Positions 1 through 10,854 of a stretch of DNA of 64,000 bases are shown here, piece after piece. This DNA comes from Tenodera sinensis (Eukaryota; Arthropoda; Insecta; Mantodea; Mantidae): contig CM060964.1 in assembly GCA_030765045.1 (NCBI GenBank), positions 169,258,719-169,322,718 on the forward strand, given 5' to 3'. The translations under genes and the position numbers were made by a program. The notes beneath the pieces were generated by a model that was not told the DNA's origin, made no database searches, and saw only the letters and a program-made list of their open reading frames with translations. Each line of letters starts with the position of its first letter. Position 1 is the first letter of the stretch.

Positions 1-231
1 CTAACATCATGTTCATGTATTCTTCAAATGAGTACTCAGCCATGTTTATCGGAGCTGCACAGGCACGTGAATGGGACTCCAGGCATGATACCACAGCAGG
101 GGAAACATCATGTGACATCAGGTGATCGCCTGACGTCATGTACTGTCTATCAGGTTGCATAACAAGATCGGCAAATCTGATACCTTGTAATGGTTGTGGC
201 ATGGAAACAGTTTGTTTCCGGACATGGGTTT
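1..231 (-). CDS. Candidate host coding exon, protein not recognised (partial, runs off window)
   Basis: Read on the minus strand, an AG acceptor (aaacag at 232-237) is followed by about 76 codons without a stop to the window edge. The residues are not low-complexity and include a run reading RFADLVMQPDRQYMTSG and, near the edge, AEYSFEEYMNMML. The other two frames are short or closed. Two bases before the first full codon complete a codon from the preceding exon. I do not recognise the protein family, and it does not resemble any transposon protein or the WD40 body of esc. It has the same orientation as esc, but nothing visible links the two. It could be an internal or last exon. The pyrimidine tract before the acceptor is weak, so the exact boundary is uncertain. 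Confidence 0.5.
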
Positions 232-237
232 CTGTTT

Positions 238-1061
238 AAAATATTGTCTACTCAGTCTCCTCTACTAGCCCTAGAAGTTTGTAACATGAATTTCAGAATA
301 CCCGGGATGTTTATATTTGAAAACAAGGAATGGTGGTGTTTTTCAGGCTTATCTATGTTGAATTAATGTTAAGTGACAATAATAATTTGAAATTAAAAAA
401 TGCATAGCTCATGATCAAAGTATCATTGAGACAGGATTCTTGTACATCCGCGATCAGAAATAATTTTCTGTCCTATTATATTGTTGACATTTATCATTTT
501 CAAGTATTTATTCAAGCATAATTAATGAAATAATATTCTCAGTTCAGGCGTGTAACATGCATGTACCCATATTTGGCAGGGCTGATAGGAGCATTAAGTA
601 CATGATTTGCTTCAGTATGACCTGTGTTCATATACCTTTAACTTTTGCACTTCCTATAGTAAATTATGCATTACCTTTGATTGTTCATCCAAACATTCAA
701 GTTAAGCAATGAAGCCCAAACATCATTTTCTTTTTTAACATTTTAAGGCTAAAAGACATGCATGCACGCATAAGCTAATTAATGTAATTATACGCTGCTA
801 AAATAATTAACACCTTACTTAATATCATTTAAATGCATCTTTACATGTTTATCTCCTGTACTTCAGTGTCTAATTCGTTAATTATTTGCATATAATACTA
901 CATTCTTAGTTTGCTGAGCATTTATATGCTCAAACCAAAAAGATTTACAAGATCAAGGAAGCAGCCGTTATAAATAAGCTTTCTTAAATTAGTATGCAGT
1001 ATTAGTATGCTACTTTTTAGAGAAAGAATTTAAGATAATTTAGCCCCAATGTGTGCAATTA
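238..1061. other. AT-rich non-coding DNA, nothing identified
   Basis: No long open frame, tRNA-like box or inverted repeat was seen. If the upstream exon call is right, this is intron on the minus strand. Confidence 0.5.
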
Positions 1062-1348
1062 CGAGGGGAGATTGAAAAGTAATGCCTCTATGATCACAAC
1101 CCTTTATTTGTTAACCAATTTTCAAAATTTTTGTTGTATCTGAAAGCTGTGTGTTTCCTCTAAGTAGTACACAATCCATTTTGACATAAGAGGGTGGGTC
1201 AATAAGTAATGCCTATTTTTTTTCCCCTTACATAAGTTAGTTATGTGAAAAATTTGAATTTGGCGCAATTCCTCAAACCTCCTTCTCCAATCCCCTGCAG
1301 TAGTAACTTCCTAAGACAACAGGTGGCAACACTGCATCCTCTTGCAAA

Positions 1349-2655
1349 ATGGCTGACATCGACATTCGTATTAAACAGCGTTCTGTGATTGAATTTTTTA
1401 CTGCAGAAGGTGAAACGCCAATTCGCATTCACAAAAGGCTAAAAAATGTGTATGGTGATGCAACGGTGGACGTCAGCACTGTTAGATGATGGGTTCGTCG
1501 CTGTAACGAAGCTGAAGGGCAAACACCATTGGCAGATGAAACGCAAAGCGGCAGGCCGGTGACTGCAGTGACTCAAAAAATTATTTTCTTGTTTAACGAC
1601 GCTGTCAATTGCCAGGATCACATCAGCGTCGCCGGTGTGCCGGAATTTTGTCCCGCATGAGTTCTTTTACATGCCAGTAAATCTACTGACATGGAGCTGT
1701 CGTTTTTAAGCACACTTAAAAACCATCGGCCTGGGCCGGGTTTGAACCCGTGACCTTGGGATCCGTAGGCCAGCGTCTAACCAACTGAGCCACCCAGACC
1801 GACTGCTGCAGTGACTCCATGCAACATTCAGCGAGTCGATGAGATCATCCGTGGTGATCGCCGGATAACAACAGGTGAATTGTGTCGCATTACCTCCCTT
1901 AGTAAAGGCAGTGTGATGACGATTATTCAACAACTGGGTTACTCAAAAGTTTGTTAATTTTGAGTACCACGAATGTTAACCGCCCAAAACAAAGAAACAA
2001 GGAAAACAACAGCCTCTGAACACTTGCAGCACTTTAATTTGGAGGGAGAGGAGTTTCTGGAAAAAATTGTTACTGGAGACGAAACGTGGGTTCATTTTTT
2101 TGAACTTAAATCAAAGTGGCAGTCAATGGAATGGCATCACGCAACGTCACTGAAGAAAAAAAATTCAAAACTCAGCGGTCAGCAGGGAAAGCTATGGCGA
2201 CAGTGTTTTGGGATGCAGAGGGTGTGCTTATGATTGATTTTTTGGAACAGGGATGCACAATAAATTCTGTCCAATACGCCAGAACTCTCAAAAAGCTGAA
2301 AGCATGTCTTCGCCAAGTTCGCCCAACAAAAGCTATGGCGGATGTTGTTCTTTTGCATGACAGCGCAAAACCACACACCAGCCGTTACACTTCTGCAGAA
2401 ATTGAGAAATTGGGATGGCAAGTCTTACCTTACCCCCCATAAAGCCCTGACTTGGCACCATCAGACCTCTATCTGTTCGGGCCACTAAAGGAAGCTCATC
2501 GTGGGATTCATTTTGAAGATGAGGAGGCTGTAAAACCGTCCGTGCGTCAATGGCTTAGGAAGCAAGACCCTGTGTTTTACCACACTGGAGTACATGCCCT
2601 AGTTAAAAGGTGGACCAAAGCGGTGGAAAAGGACGGAGATTATATTGAAAAGTGA
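1349..2655 (+). pseudogene. Mariner transposase relic of the inner element (D,D34D)
   Basis: The frame starts with ATG at 1349 and reads MADIDIRIKQRSVIEFF, then a typical mariner HTH (KNVYGDATVDVSTV), and is cut by a SINE at 1575-1805. The frame resumes exactly across the SINE target duplication (PVTAVT then PCNIQRVDEI). The catalytic half has TGDETWVHF (first Asp), LLHDSAKPH (second Asp; the usual Asn after it is Ser) and SPDLAPSDLYLFGPLK (third Asp), ending at a TGA at 2653-2655. Defects are an in-frame TGA near 1487, frameshifts near 1950-2150, and a TAA replacing a residue before SPDLAP. The protein would be near 345 residues if intact. It is not functional. Confidence 0.92.
1575..1805 (-). 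mobile_element. tRNA-derived SINE (family 1) inserted in the mariner gene
   Basis: The element is flanked by a perfect 12 bp duplication, ctgcagtgactc, at 1563-1574 and 1806-1817. On the minus strand it begins with a tRNA-like head: an A box around tggctcagttggttagac and a B box ggtttgaacccg-type signal as its reverse complement. A body of about 150 bases ends A-rich next to the left duplication. A second copy is at 19759-19980. The insertion splits the inner mariner transposase, so it is the youngest of the three nested events. Confidence 0.93.
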
Positions 2656-2799
2656 CAAATTAATCGTCAATGTTGTAGTTTTCAAGCTATGTAAATTGGA
2701 TTCAATTTTCTTGGCAATTAAAAGAGAAAACAAATAGGAGGCATTACTTACTGACCCACCCTTGTAGTACCCATCCTGTTCCACACACTTGCACTGACA

Positions 2800-3742
2800 C
2801 ATCATCAGTAAGGCTAACTGGTCAGAGAAGAATTCCAGTGGTTGTTATCGACAACAGCTTTAATGGCAGCTTTCACCCATTGTCAGAATGTAAGTGATGT
2901 CCTATTGGGTGCTATTTCATCTTCAGGAAGAGAAGAAAATCACAAGGTGCAAAGTAAGGGCTGTATGGTACATGGAGAACTTCTATGAAATGCAGGCATT
3001 GCATCCCCTCTTTTGTTTTATGACTCACATGCAGACATATGTTGTCATGCTGTAGAATAGTGTCCAAATCTTTTGATGTGCAGAGGTTCGTTAATGTTGC
3101 CACAGCATTGCGAGTTTATAATGGTTCCCTGTGTCAAGAAGCATCACACCTTGGAAATACCAAAAAATAGTCACCTTGACTTTTCCTACACATGAGATCA
3201 TCTTGAATTTCTTTAGACAAGGCAATGTGATAAGGCAGTTCTCTGTTGATTGTCATTTGCTCTTTGGAGCAAAATGATGTACCCATGATTCATCCCCCCC
3301 CCATGAGAAGGCACTGGAGAAAAGCCTCATCCTCGGCCTCTGTGGTACCCAAACTGTACGCACCTTGTGATATTCCGGCATCTCTGGTACGATAAATTGC
3401 ACTCTTTCTTTGGAAATGTTCAGTTCTGTGGATACTGATTATTTGACTTGACAGTAAATGCAAATAATGTCATTCACGTGATTTTGAAGCTCTTCATCTG
3501 ATGTGGTGGGGGTTTTACACTACAGTATTAATCAACCACACTAGAAGTTGCCAAATATGCTTCTTCCAACTTCCTGGCCCATGTCCCACCATACTGACAT
3601 CAGCAGTAACATTGCCATAAACAGTTTTCATTTGGCGCTGTACTTGGACAGGTTTGCAACCCTCAGCTGTCAGAAACCCAATGATGCCTGACTGCTTCAG
3701 CCTATCTCCATGTAAGTCACCATCTTCTTCAATTTTCAGCAT
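2800..3742 (-). pseudogene. Mariner transposase relic of the outer element
   Basis: The minus strand reads a mariner N-terminal helix-turn-helix region (GFLTAEGCKPVQVQRQMKTV, with VYGNVTADVS following) from about 3740. Mid-protein pieces with WVHHFAPKSK and KVTIFWYFQGVMLLD follow near 3150-3480. The C-terminal catalytic block has LQHDNICLH and YSPYFAPCDFLLFLKMK at 2912-3103. The second Asp (HDN) and the block carrying the third Asp (APCD) of the mariner D,D34D triad are visible. Several frameshifts and stops separate the pieces, so it cannot encode a working enzyme. The family assignment is secure; the start is inferred from homologous mariner proteins. Confidence 0.85.
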
Positions 3743-4083
3743 AACAAACCTGGGAACAAAACAAACTGTGGTAGCCACAAAATTTAAAGGCAGCTGACAA
3801 TTTATTATTACTATTATTTTTCCTGTTGTACAAATAAATTTTTCTGGATGAAAATGATATATCACCAGCCGATTTCACAGTGTGTTTAACTACACAATAC
3901 TACAAGGTGCGGCAAACCTATGATTGGATTTTGTGTTCAGCCAGCCACCTTTAAATTTTGCAGCTACCATAGTGCAATACACAGAGGATCCATGTAGCTT
4001 TCAGATACAACAATAATTATGAAAACTGGTTAACAAATAGGAGGGTTAAGGTTATGGAGACAATTTTCAATCTGCCCTCATGT

Positions 4084-4650
4084 TATGAAAATATTTTATT
4101 TTTGAACTTCAGCAGTGCCTTGATTATAAAAAGTTAGTTTCATTGTTCCTTTATCATAATATGAGCAATACAAAACAGTTATAAACAATAAACACCACTC
4201 CATTTAGGTCCCCATTATGGCAACATTCACTTTCTTAACTGAAAATTACATCCCTTCTTCTTAATAAGTGTGTAGTGTTTGAAAGTACGTGATGAGGATC
4301 AATGGAACATGATCTACCTCTCCCTCCTCTGTTATGCCCTACTTTCTTGTGTTGGTCCCTTAAATTGTATCTATTTGAGACACCAAATCACTACTATTTT
4401 ACAAACTTAAGATCTTGGTGAAATGGAATTATAGGTGGAGGCAAGGAAACTTATCAGTGGCTTGGCTGACCTATTTATTATTATGAATGTACTTTTAGAA
4501 ATATTTCCTCTAAGAAAAACTCAAACTATGCCCTTCTCCTCCTCCTTTATAGGACTTATACCCTCAAGGGCATACAAGCAAATGCCTTTATCAGTACCCT
4601 GTCGATTAGCAACAAACTTTAGATCATAGCACATGCAGAATAGATGATCA
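4084..4650. other. Non-coding interval, nothing identified
   Basis: AT-rich sequence with no recognisable transposon protein, tRNA-like box or long inverted repeat. An open frame at 4435-4629 has no family resemblance and is probably chance. Confidence 0.4.
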
Positions 4651-4654
4651 GGCC

Positions 4655-4875
4655 AATGACTGGTATGGCAGTGAAGAAGGAAAGGAAATTAAATGTAGGG
4701 ATGAAAGGGATGACAGCAAAATTTGCAGGCTCAAATTATGTAATCCAGCATTTGCCTAGTGACTGCAGAAAACCGGGAAAAAACCTTCAGCCTTAGGAGT
4801 TTGAACTCAGGACCTCCTGAATGAGAGTTACTCATGTAATAATGACACCACCTAGCTTGGTGCATGAGCAATTCC
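4655..4875 (-). mobile_element. tRNA-derived SINE fragment
   Basis: Read on the minus strand, about 4870-4795 carries an A-box-like ctaggtggtgtcattatt and a B box gagttcaaactcct. The next stretch (ggttttttcccggttttc) resembles the body of the SINE at 58150-58372. No target duplication was identified. Confidence 0.55.
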
Positions 4876-5213
4876 GTGAACATGTCATACCGAGTGTTAA
4901 AATTTGAAATTAATGTTTCACTTTTTTTACTAAGGAAAGATGATGCTAGATACTCCAAAGTATCTTATGAAGTGAAAAATAAATGTTTTTAACGTGAATA
5001 TGGGTTCAAATTTCACTTCTTACCCATATATTTCCAAAGCACTAAAAATAAGCACGAATAACGGTGATTTTCATATCAATATTTCAGGAGGTATGTACAA
5101 CTGTTTTAATTTTTTTGTTCTGTACATCACACAATGACTCTTCGTCTTCGAAACGTGTATATGGCTAATAATTTTCGACATTTATAAATAATCCTTAGAG
5201 CCTCTTTAATTAT

Positions 5214-8000
5214 CACTGTGTGTCAATGTAAGTTAGTCACGGTAAATAAGGATAAAGTCCTCTGGAGGGAAAAGTAATAGACCAAAATAAATATCCTTTT
5301 TGATTCTGCGTCATTACAATATAACAAATAAAAAAGTATCAGAAAGTTTTCCTCTATAGTCATTAGTTTTCCCACAAAACACGTGACTAACGGACAGTTA
5401 GTGCTGGGGCCCTGTGGTCGCATACGTGTACAGTGCTTCTGAGACTTCAGTTAGGATAGACGTATCAGTCCGTTTCTGCCTCCATGGCTAAAACACCAGC
5501 CCAAAGACAACATGAATACAAACAATGTCTGAAGGAGTAAGGCAGTTATGCACAATGGAAGGAAAAAATAGAAGTGACTATGAGGAAAGGAAGAGCAATA
5601 ATGAAACAAACAAAACAAGGAAGAAAACAGCTCAAAGCTGAATATAGGAGATATAAGCAAGCACAGTGGGCAAGACAGAAGATAAGAGACCAAGAAGGGA
5701 TTGATAAGGATACTCCATCAACATCAACCGCTTTCAAAAGCAAACGGTATTTCGGAAAGTGCAGAAAACGTGTTGAGGAAGCATTACGGCAATCTCCACG
5801 TAAAAGAAAAGAAATGATTCATAAAATAGCAGTTGGAGAGGGGTTACACGTAAAACCAAAACATTCTATCCCGGTGTCAGGAAAACAACTATCAGAGGAG
5901 CTTAAAAGTGCAATCATCAAGTTCTGTCAGGATGATTCAATATCTTACCAAGCTCCTGGAAGAGATGATTTTATTGAAATCCATGTTCAGGGAGAAACAA
6001 AAGAAGTTCGCATTAGGTATCTAGTGGTAACATTAAAAGAAGCACATGCACTCTTTCTACAAGACCGAGTAGAAATATCCGTGGGGTTGACAAAATTCGC
6101 TGAATTACGCCCTGCTCACGTGCGTCTTCAAAGTCAGATCTCACATAATGTGTGCATTATACATGAAAATATGAAGTTTCTTCTCAAAGCATTGTGTAAA
6201 ACTCATGTACTCACTGAGACTGAATTTCGTAAGTTCATATCACAAGTGGTTTGTGATCAGAAATTGAGTGAATGTGTGCAGGGAGGATGCTCCAACTGCC
6301 CGGGATTGAGTGGAGCAGACATTTCGGATAAACTTGCTAATTCTCCATGCGAATGGAAGCTGTGGAGTTCACATAATGGAAGAATGGAAATAGAAGTTAA
6401 AAATGGGTCTGTAAAAGACTGCATTGAAGAACTGAGCAATTGCCTGCCATGTTTCCTTAATCACGTTTATGTAAAAAGACAGCAATCCGAGGCTCGGGAA
6501 AATGTTGCAATTAGTGAAGTTGTGATACAGATCGACTTCTTTGAGAACTACACATGCAAGGGGCAAAATGAAATTCAAGCTGCCCACTGGAACAATACAC
6601 AGAATATTTACTGCTGTTGCCTGGTATAGGAAAGAAGATATTCGTGAAATTCAGAAACAATGTTTTGCTTTGGTGTCTGATTATGTATCGCATGACAAAT
6701 ATGCAGTTGATATTTGCTTAAGGAATATATTTTCGGAAATATTGGATATTGTTCCGAATCTTGAACTTGTGAAAGTGTGAAAGTGTTTTCTGATGGAGCT
6801 GCTTGTCATTTTAAGCAGAAATACACATTGAGCCATGTGACATATCTTTCCGAAGTATTTGGAATCCAAATTGAATGGCACTTCTTCGAATCCTATCACG
6901 GAAAGGGGGCAGTAGATGCGATTGGAGGACAAGTGAAGAGGATGGCATGGACAGCTGCGAAACCAGGAAGCAGGATTCAGAGTGCTGAAGAATTTGTTAA
7001 TACTGTTAGAAAGAAAACCAAATTATGTCTTCTTGAGGTTTCTCTGCCTGAAATTGAAGAAGCAAAAGAATTTCTCGACAAAAGATTTGAACGTATTTCA
7101 CCTATGCCGTCCACTTAGCGGGTTCATTATGTGAAAGTATTAGGTTTAAATGTTGTGGAATATGCTTTTCTTTCATGTGCGGAAAGTGTCAGAATGATGC
7201 ACAACTTTCGGAAATAAAAACAGTGTAGTGATATGCGCGTGTACTACGAGACTACTGCATTTAGCGTTCCTGTACTATAAGGAGTCCAATCATGTGATAC
7301 AGATATGTGCTGTGTGCTGTGTGCTCTCATGTGTCGTCTTTGTTATGGTTTTGAGTCAGCTTTTTATACTTGCAACGGCGTAACTGTAATAAGAAATGAG
7401 AGCTGCCAACATGTTTATTCTGTTTATGTTGCATGACAGTAATGCTTCTCCAAAGGATATGATTCTTCTCAAAATGATAAATACAATTACACACCTGTAT
7501 GTATTACATCTATGTAACGTATAATATGTATCACTATGATTTACCATATGTTATACCATGTAAAACAAAGACAAGGTATTACAATTTTCGCAAGTGTCAG
7601 TTAATCACAAACTCATGTCAGTTAGTCACGCTGACCTTTTGAATAAATATGTCTAGATAAGAATAACATGCCAAACCTTTTTTCAGGTCATTTGAAAGCT
7701 TAGAAGTTCCTCTCTCAAGTGATTTTTCAGAATAAATCAAATAAGAAAACTTTCAGAGAAAATGGAGGACAAACGTTTGAAGTTGGACCTGCAGTTGACA
7801 AAAATTTCAGCAAGTCACGAAATGTTTAGCGCTCATTATTAAATAATTGTTTCACTCTTTTAAGGTTTTTATATTTCCTATCACAACCGCCAATGTATTC
7901 TCTGTCATCGTATGTCGTTAAAATAACATTTTTACACCTATATTGACCATTAGAGAGGCATTTTAGGAAGAAAATGTAGTGTAAATGTCAGTTAGTCACA
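5214..8000. repeat. Recurring gttagtcac motif around the 5.5-7.1 kb gene
   Basis: A short motif close to gtcagttagtcac occurs at about 5230 (gtaagttagtcac), 5384-5396 (inverted), 7587 (gtcagttaatcac), 7617 and 7987. The copies flank the decayed transposase-like gene on both sides and none were noticed inside it. ctgtgtgt lies next to the outermost left copy (about 5216), and its complement acacacag next to the outermost right copy (about 7996). They could be subterminal binding sites of the element whose true ends I could not fix. Confidence 0.4.
5484..7118 (+). pseudogene. Decayed transposase-like gene with DDD-type motifs (family not named)
   Basis: The frame begins at ATG 5484 (MAKTPAQRQHEYKQCLKE), a basic N-terminal segment of the RQ..Y..RLK type seen in some invertebrate transposase-like proteins. 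A stop at 5538-5540 follows. The same frame continues from 5541 to about 6595 with a basic region, a cysteine cluster (CVQGGCSNCPG near 6280) and IQIDFFENY. A frameshift near 6595 leads to FTAVAWYRKED and VSDYVSHDKYAVD. A second frameshift is a tandem copy of the 8 bases gaaagtgt at about 6770-6786. After it come KVFSDGAACHFKQKY and WHFFESYHGKGAVDAIGGQVKR. The Asp residues in IDFFENY, FSDGAA and KGAVDAIGG would fit an RNase-H-like DDD catalytic set, but this is inference. Intact length would be about 540 residues. I have seen similar motif strings in invertebrate hypothetical proteins but cannot assign a superfamily. Confidence 0.7.
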
Positions 8001-8790
8001 CACAGAATTGCTCATAAATTAATATTAGAAAACAAAATCAATTTTAATTAAAGGATTTGTTGTTAAGAAGTATGTTTTAAAATGGCTGGGTTTCAGAAAA
8101 ATGCTGTATTATTAAAACAACCATTTTTACTAAATGGTGAGTGTGTAATGAGAGAAGCTTCTGATCAGTTCTCGAAATGGAGAAGGAATAAAAAAGAAAT
8201 AACTAAATAGATAAAAAAATACATAATAATTAAATAAATAAATAATACAGAGAAACAAATTACAGGAAGCACTATGATGCATGGAATGAAAGATTACCTA
8301 TTCATGCACTTCTCAGTTTGTACGTACCATTCACTCTGCAAAACAATGTTTACTTATTTTGTTTTATATATACCAAGTTCTAACTGATGCCTTTTGAATA
8401 TTTCACAAGGTAGCCCTGTTATCAAAATTGACGTTTTTAATTCCTGATGTTCAGAAAATGCAAGTTATGCTCCAATGTTTGACTTTTTAAAGTCACATCC
8501 TGTCTTCTTTCCTACTCTTCAGAAGATAAAATTGTAGCAGTAAAAGGTTCTCACAGTTGATGTGCCAGCAGAACAAAAGTAAAATGGTGCCATTCTTTAA
8601 TTTATTAAAAATGCAGCTCTTCCACTTTTTCCCCTGTTCATTACTGCAAGACTGCAAAGGTTTTAACAATAACAAAAATGCCACATGGATACTACCTTAA
8701 TTATTTTTCGCAATTTTCTGTTGTACTGAAATGGGCAGTTTTAGAAAGACATACAAGTAATCTTTTGCAGTATTTAAAGGTAATGAGTCT
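7119..8790. other. AT-rich flank, no gene seen
   Basis: Apart from the short repeated motif noted separately, no coding similarity was found. An A-rich tract with repeated aaataaat lies at about 8200-8260. Confidence 0.4.
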
Positions 8791-9065
8791 TGCAATGTTT
8801 AATTTTGTAGGATTTGAAATTAAATTAGATCCAAATAATTTTAATAGGGACAACGCTCTACAACTGAGCAAAGCTTGGATAGGAATACTTAAAAGAAGGC
8901 CATGATTTTTGAAATGGCCATTTATTTCTTTTGGATTTTCCAATGGAGGCCATGAGTTGAAATGGCCATTTATCTATTAATTATTCATTCCTGATGATGG
9001 CCGTGGAACTTAGTATGGCTGAAACGTCGAAAAATTGTATAAATATTACATGGCTGGTAACCCAT
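8790..9065 (+). mobile_element. Penelope-like element 3' end (GIY-YIG tail plus hammerhead-like motif)
   Basis: The plus frame to 8905 ends in IKLDPNNFNRDNALQLSKAW, matching the C-terminal tail typical of Penelope-like GIY-YIG endonucleases. About 80 bases later, 8989-9032 reads cctgatgatggcc ... tatggctgaaacgtcg. That is a CTGATGA box, a potential stem II (GGCC with GGCT) and a GAAAC box. Hammerhead ribozymes are known in Penelope terminal repeats. The rest of the element is missing. Confidence 0.75.
8989..9032 (+). ncRNA. Hammerhead ribozyme-like core in Penelope terminus
   Basis: CTGATGA near 8991 and GAAAC near 9026 flank a short hairpin. The catalytic boxes are intact here, but I did not establish stems I and III or the cleavage site. 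Confidence 0.5.
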
Positions 9066-9169
9066 AATGTGTTAATATTTAATTTTTATTCAAACAGCTG
9101 TAACTGGTATTACCAAAAGTAGGTTATCCATTTTAAACATAAAAATACAATAGTGAGACAAACATTACC

Positions 9170-9338
9170 ATCTGATTCAGGTCTCTGGAATATTCAGCAT
9201 GGATAGCTAAAGATCCATGGCTCAGGTCCTGGCTATGGCATTGAATTTTCAAGTCTGATTCAATTGTCCAACTGACTGCTTACACATAGCTAGTCTGAAA
9301 GAATAATTTATATGCAAGTCCACGTATATATATATATA
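9170..9338 (+). repeat. SINE-tail fragment and (TA)n
   Basis: ggtcctggctatggcattga at about 9226 and the block gaaagaataatttatatgca at 9298 match segments of the tRNA-type SINE repeats at 11.8-12.1 kb. A (TA)n run at 9325-9338 leads into the next element. Confidence 0.45.
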
Positions 9339-9604
9339 CCAGGTGAGTCAGCTGCCCCTTATTCTCGAGTTTTATGCAATCCGCATTTTATAGTCCAACA
9401 TGAAAAAATTGACTCCATTACCAGGTTCTACCCGCGTATTTAACATGGATGTTAAACACTCGATGAAATTAGTACTAATATAGATGTTATCACATCGCTT
9501 TTTAATATATTCGTAATTAGACAGCTGACGTTTGCACTTCTGCAAATGTTCACTGGAACCAGCGAGTATTACATCTTAAACGGAATGTTTAGCTCACATG
9601 TTAC

Positions 9605-9690
9605 TAGGTAGCTCAGTTGGAACGGGCGCAAGACTCCGAAGTAATCTGTCCGCTGTGAAGGTGGTTCGAATCACCTGCATGTACTAATTT
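9605..9690 (+). repeat. tRNA-like sequence (SINE head or tRNA pseudogene)
   Basis: An A box ggtagctcagttgg is followed about 50 bases later by ggtggttcgaatcacc, a perfect 4-5 bp T-stem around a TTCGAAT loop, and then by a T-rich run. No matching acceptor stem was found, so it is not called a functional tRNA. Confidence 0.55.
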
Positions 9691-10084
9691 TTTTTTTTTA
9701 ACCGTGCAATCCTCACAATTTACAAACTATTATTCTGAAAACTGTTATATTCATTTTTATTGTTTTATTTATGTTTTATGACATTGTTTGATGTTTCTTT
9801 ATTGGTGAACTACAATTATGTAGTTGTTTAAACACACCTATAGGCAGGTGCAATTGAAATAAGGATCATTCATACACATTTGAACACAGAAAGCAAGGGA
9901 ATTACATTGTCAGAGTTTAACATGGAAGTTAAACTCAATTTTGCACACAATGAATTATTGTGCTATTAAAAATGCAGACAACCAAAAACGATTTAAATTA
10001 TAATGTCCTAAACCCTCAGTGACTTCATAATTAGACTATTGTGAATTCGGTTTCCAAGTTTTGATGAACATAAAAAAATATTTA

Positions 10085-10165
10085 CAATGCTGAGACTCAA
10101 ACCTGTGTCACTGGGGGTTAAGCGCAGAGGACCCGTCACAATCCTATTCAGCTATTTCGAGACTT
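10085..10165 (-). repeat. tRNA-like sequence, minus strand
   Basis: The minus strand reads tagctgaataggattgtgac and then a B-box-like ggtttgagtctc. The reverse complement is visible at 10092-10105. Anticodon and acceptor stems are not convincing. Confidence 0.4.
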
Positions 10166-10854
10166 CCTGAAAGGACGTACCGCGTTCTATAGTAGGACTT
10201 GCATGCCTGGCGCTATGCCATTGCCACCTTGCAAGTTTGCGTGCTTGATTTAGCCTTTTAAAACAGTTTTAATCATTTACTGGGCGTTTTAATATTATTA
10301 CTTAAATGGCAAAAGCTGTTATGCATATTAATTGAGATGCACGAGGCGTAGTTCATGCAAAAATGCAAATAAACTATTATTTAATAACATGTCTGTCCGT
10401 TTTGACTTTACGCGTTCATGATGGATGAGGCGTGTCTAAATTTTTCCTAATTTTTGGCAGCCAATCCCTGCTCTAAGTACAAGAATCCACCATTTTCTTT
10501 TTAGCTGACGTTGTTAGTGTACTCATATGATAGGTCCATTTTTTCTGAGGCGTTTACTGAATTACGTTGCCATGTATACTCTAATAAAAAGTTTGTAAAA
10601 TCGGCTGGAAACCAGAATTCGCTCTCAGTAAACGAGTCTTATGTTTTTGAGGCGTACTTTAGCGAGGAGTACGTTCTGTCCCTTAAAGCACTGTTGCTCT
10701 CAATTTTGCGCATTCCTCTCTTTAAGAACATCAAGTAATACATTTTAGTAAGCGCATAACTGGACTAAGGTGCACATGCCGTTAGATGGGTGGCCTACCT
10801 TCCAAAAAAATAAGGCGCGGCTGACTCACCTGGTATATATATATATATACACAC

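Larger units (their letters stand above)
1189..2764 (+). mobile_element. Inner mariner element, nested in the outer mariner, TA target duplication
   Basis: The terminal inverted repeats are agagggtgggtcaataag at 1189 and the reverse complement of 2739-2764, about 26 bp with a few mismatches. TA dinucleotides flank both ends (1187-1188 and 2765-2766). The outer mariner sequence continues across the two flanks. After removal of the SINE inside it, the element is about 1.33 kb, the standard mariner size. Its orientation is opposite to that of the outer element. Confidence 0.93.
1062..4083 (-). mobile_element. Outer mariner element, decayed, with long terminal inverted repeats and nested insertions
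   Basis: About 110 bases at the left end (from 1062) match the reverse complement of the right end (about 3960-4083). Both share the gaggggagattgaaaa-type start, a block around gttaacaaat, and a block around ttgttgtatctgaaagct. TA dinucleotides lie near both ends, but the right border is fuzzy by 2-3 bases. The transposase relic lies on the minus strand. The element is interrupted at a TA (1187-1188) by a complete second mariner. Without that insertion it would be about 1.45 kb, a normal mariner size. The long inverted repeats are atypical for mariner, whose repeats are usually near 30 bp. Confidence 0.85.
9339..10833. mobile_element. 1.5 kb DNA transposon with 25 bp TIRs and TA flanks
   Basis: The left end (9339-9363, starting ccaggtgagtcagc) matches the reverse complement of the right end (10809-10833) over 25 bases with two mismatches. 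Both ends abut TA runs (9337-9338, 10834-10835). No recognisable transposase is present. An open frame at 10511-10738 has no known relative, so this is probably non-autonomous. Two tRNA-like segments lie inside (9605-9690 and about 10085-10160). The superfamily is unknown; TA targets would fit Tc1/mariner. Confidence 0.8.

Noticed and set aside
9605..9690. Functional tRNA gene
   Set aside because: A good T-arm and A box are present, but I found no acceptor stem or convincing anticodon stem. Treated as SINE/tRNA-like.
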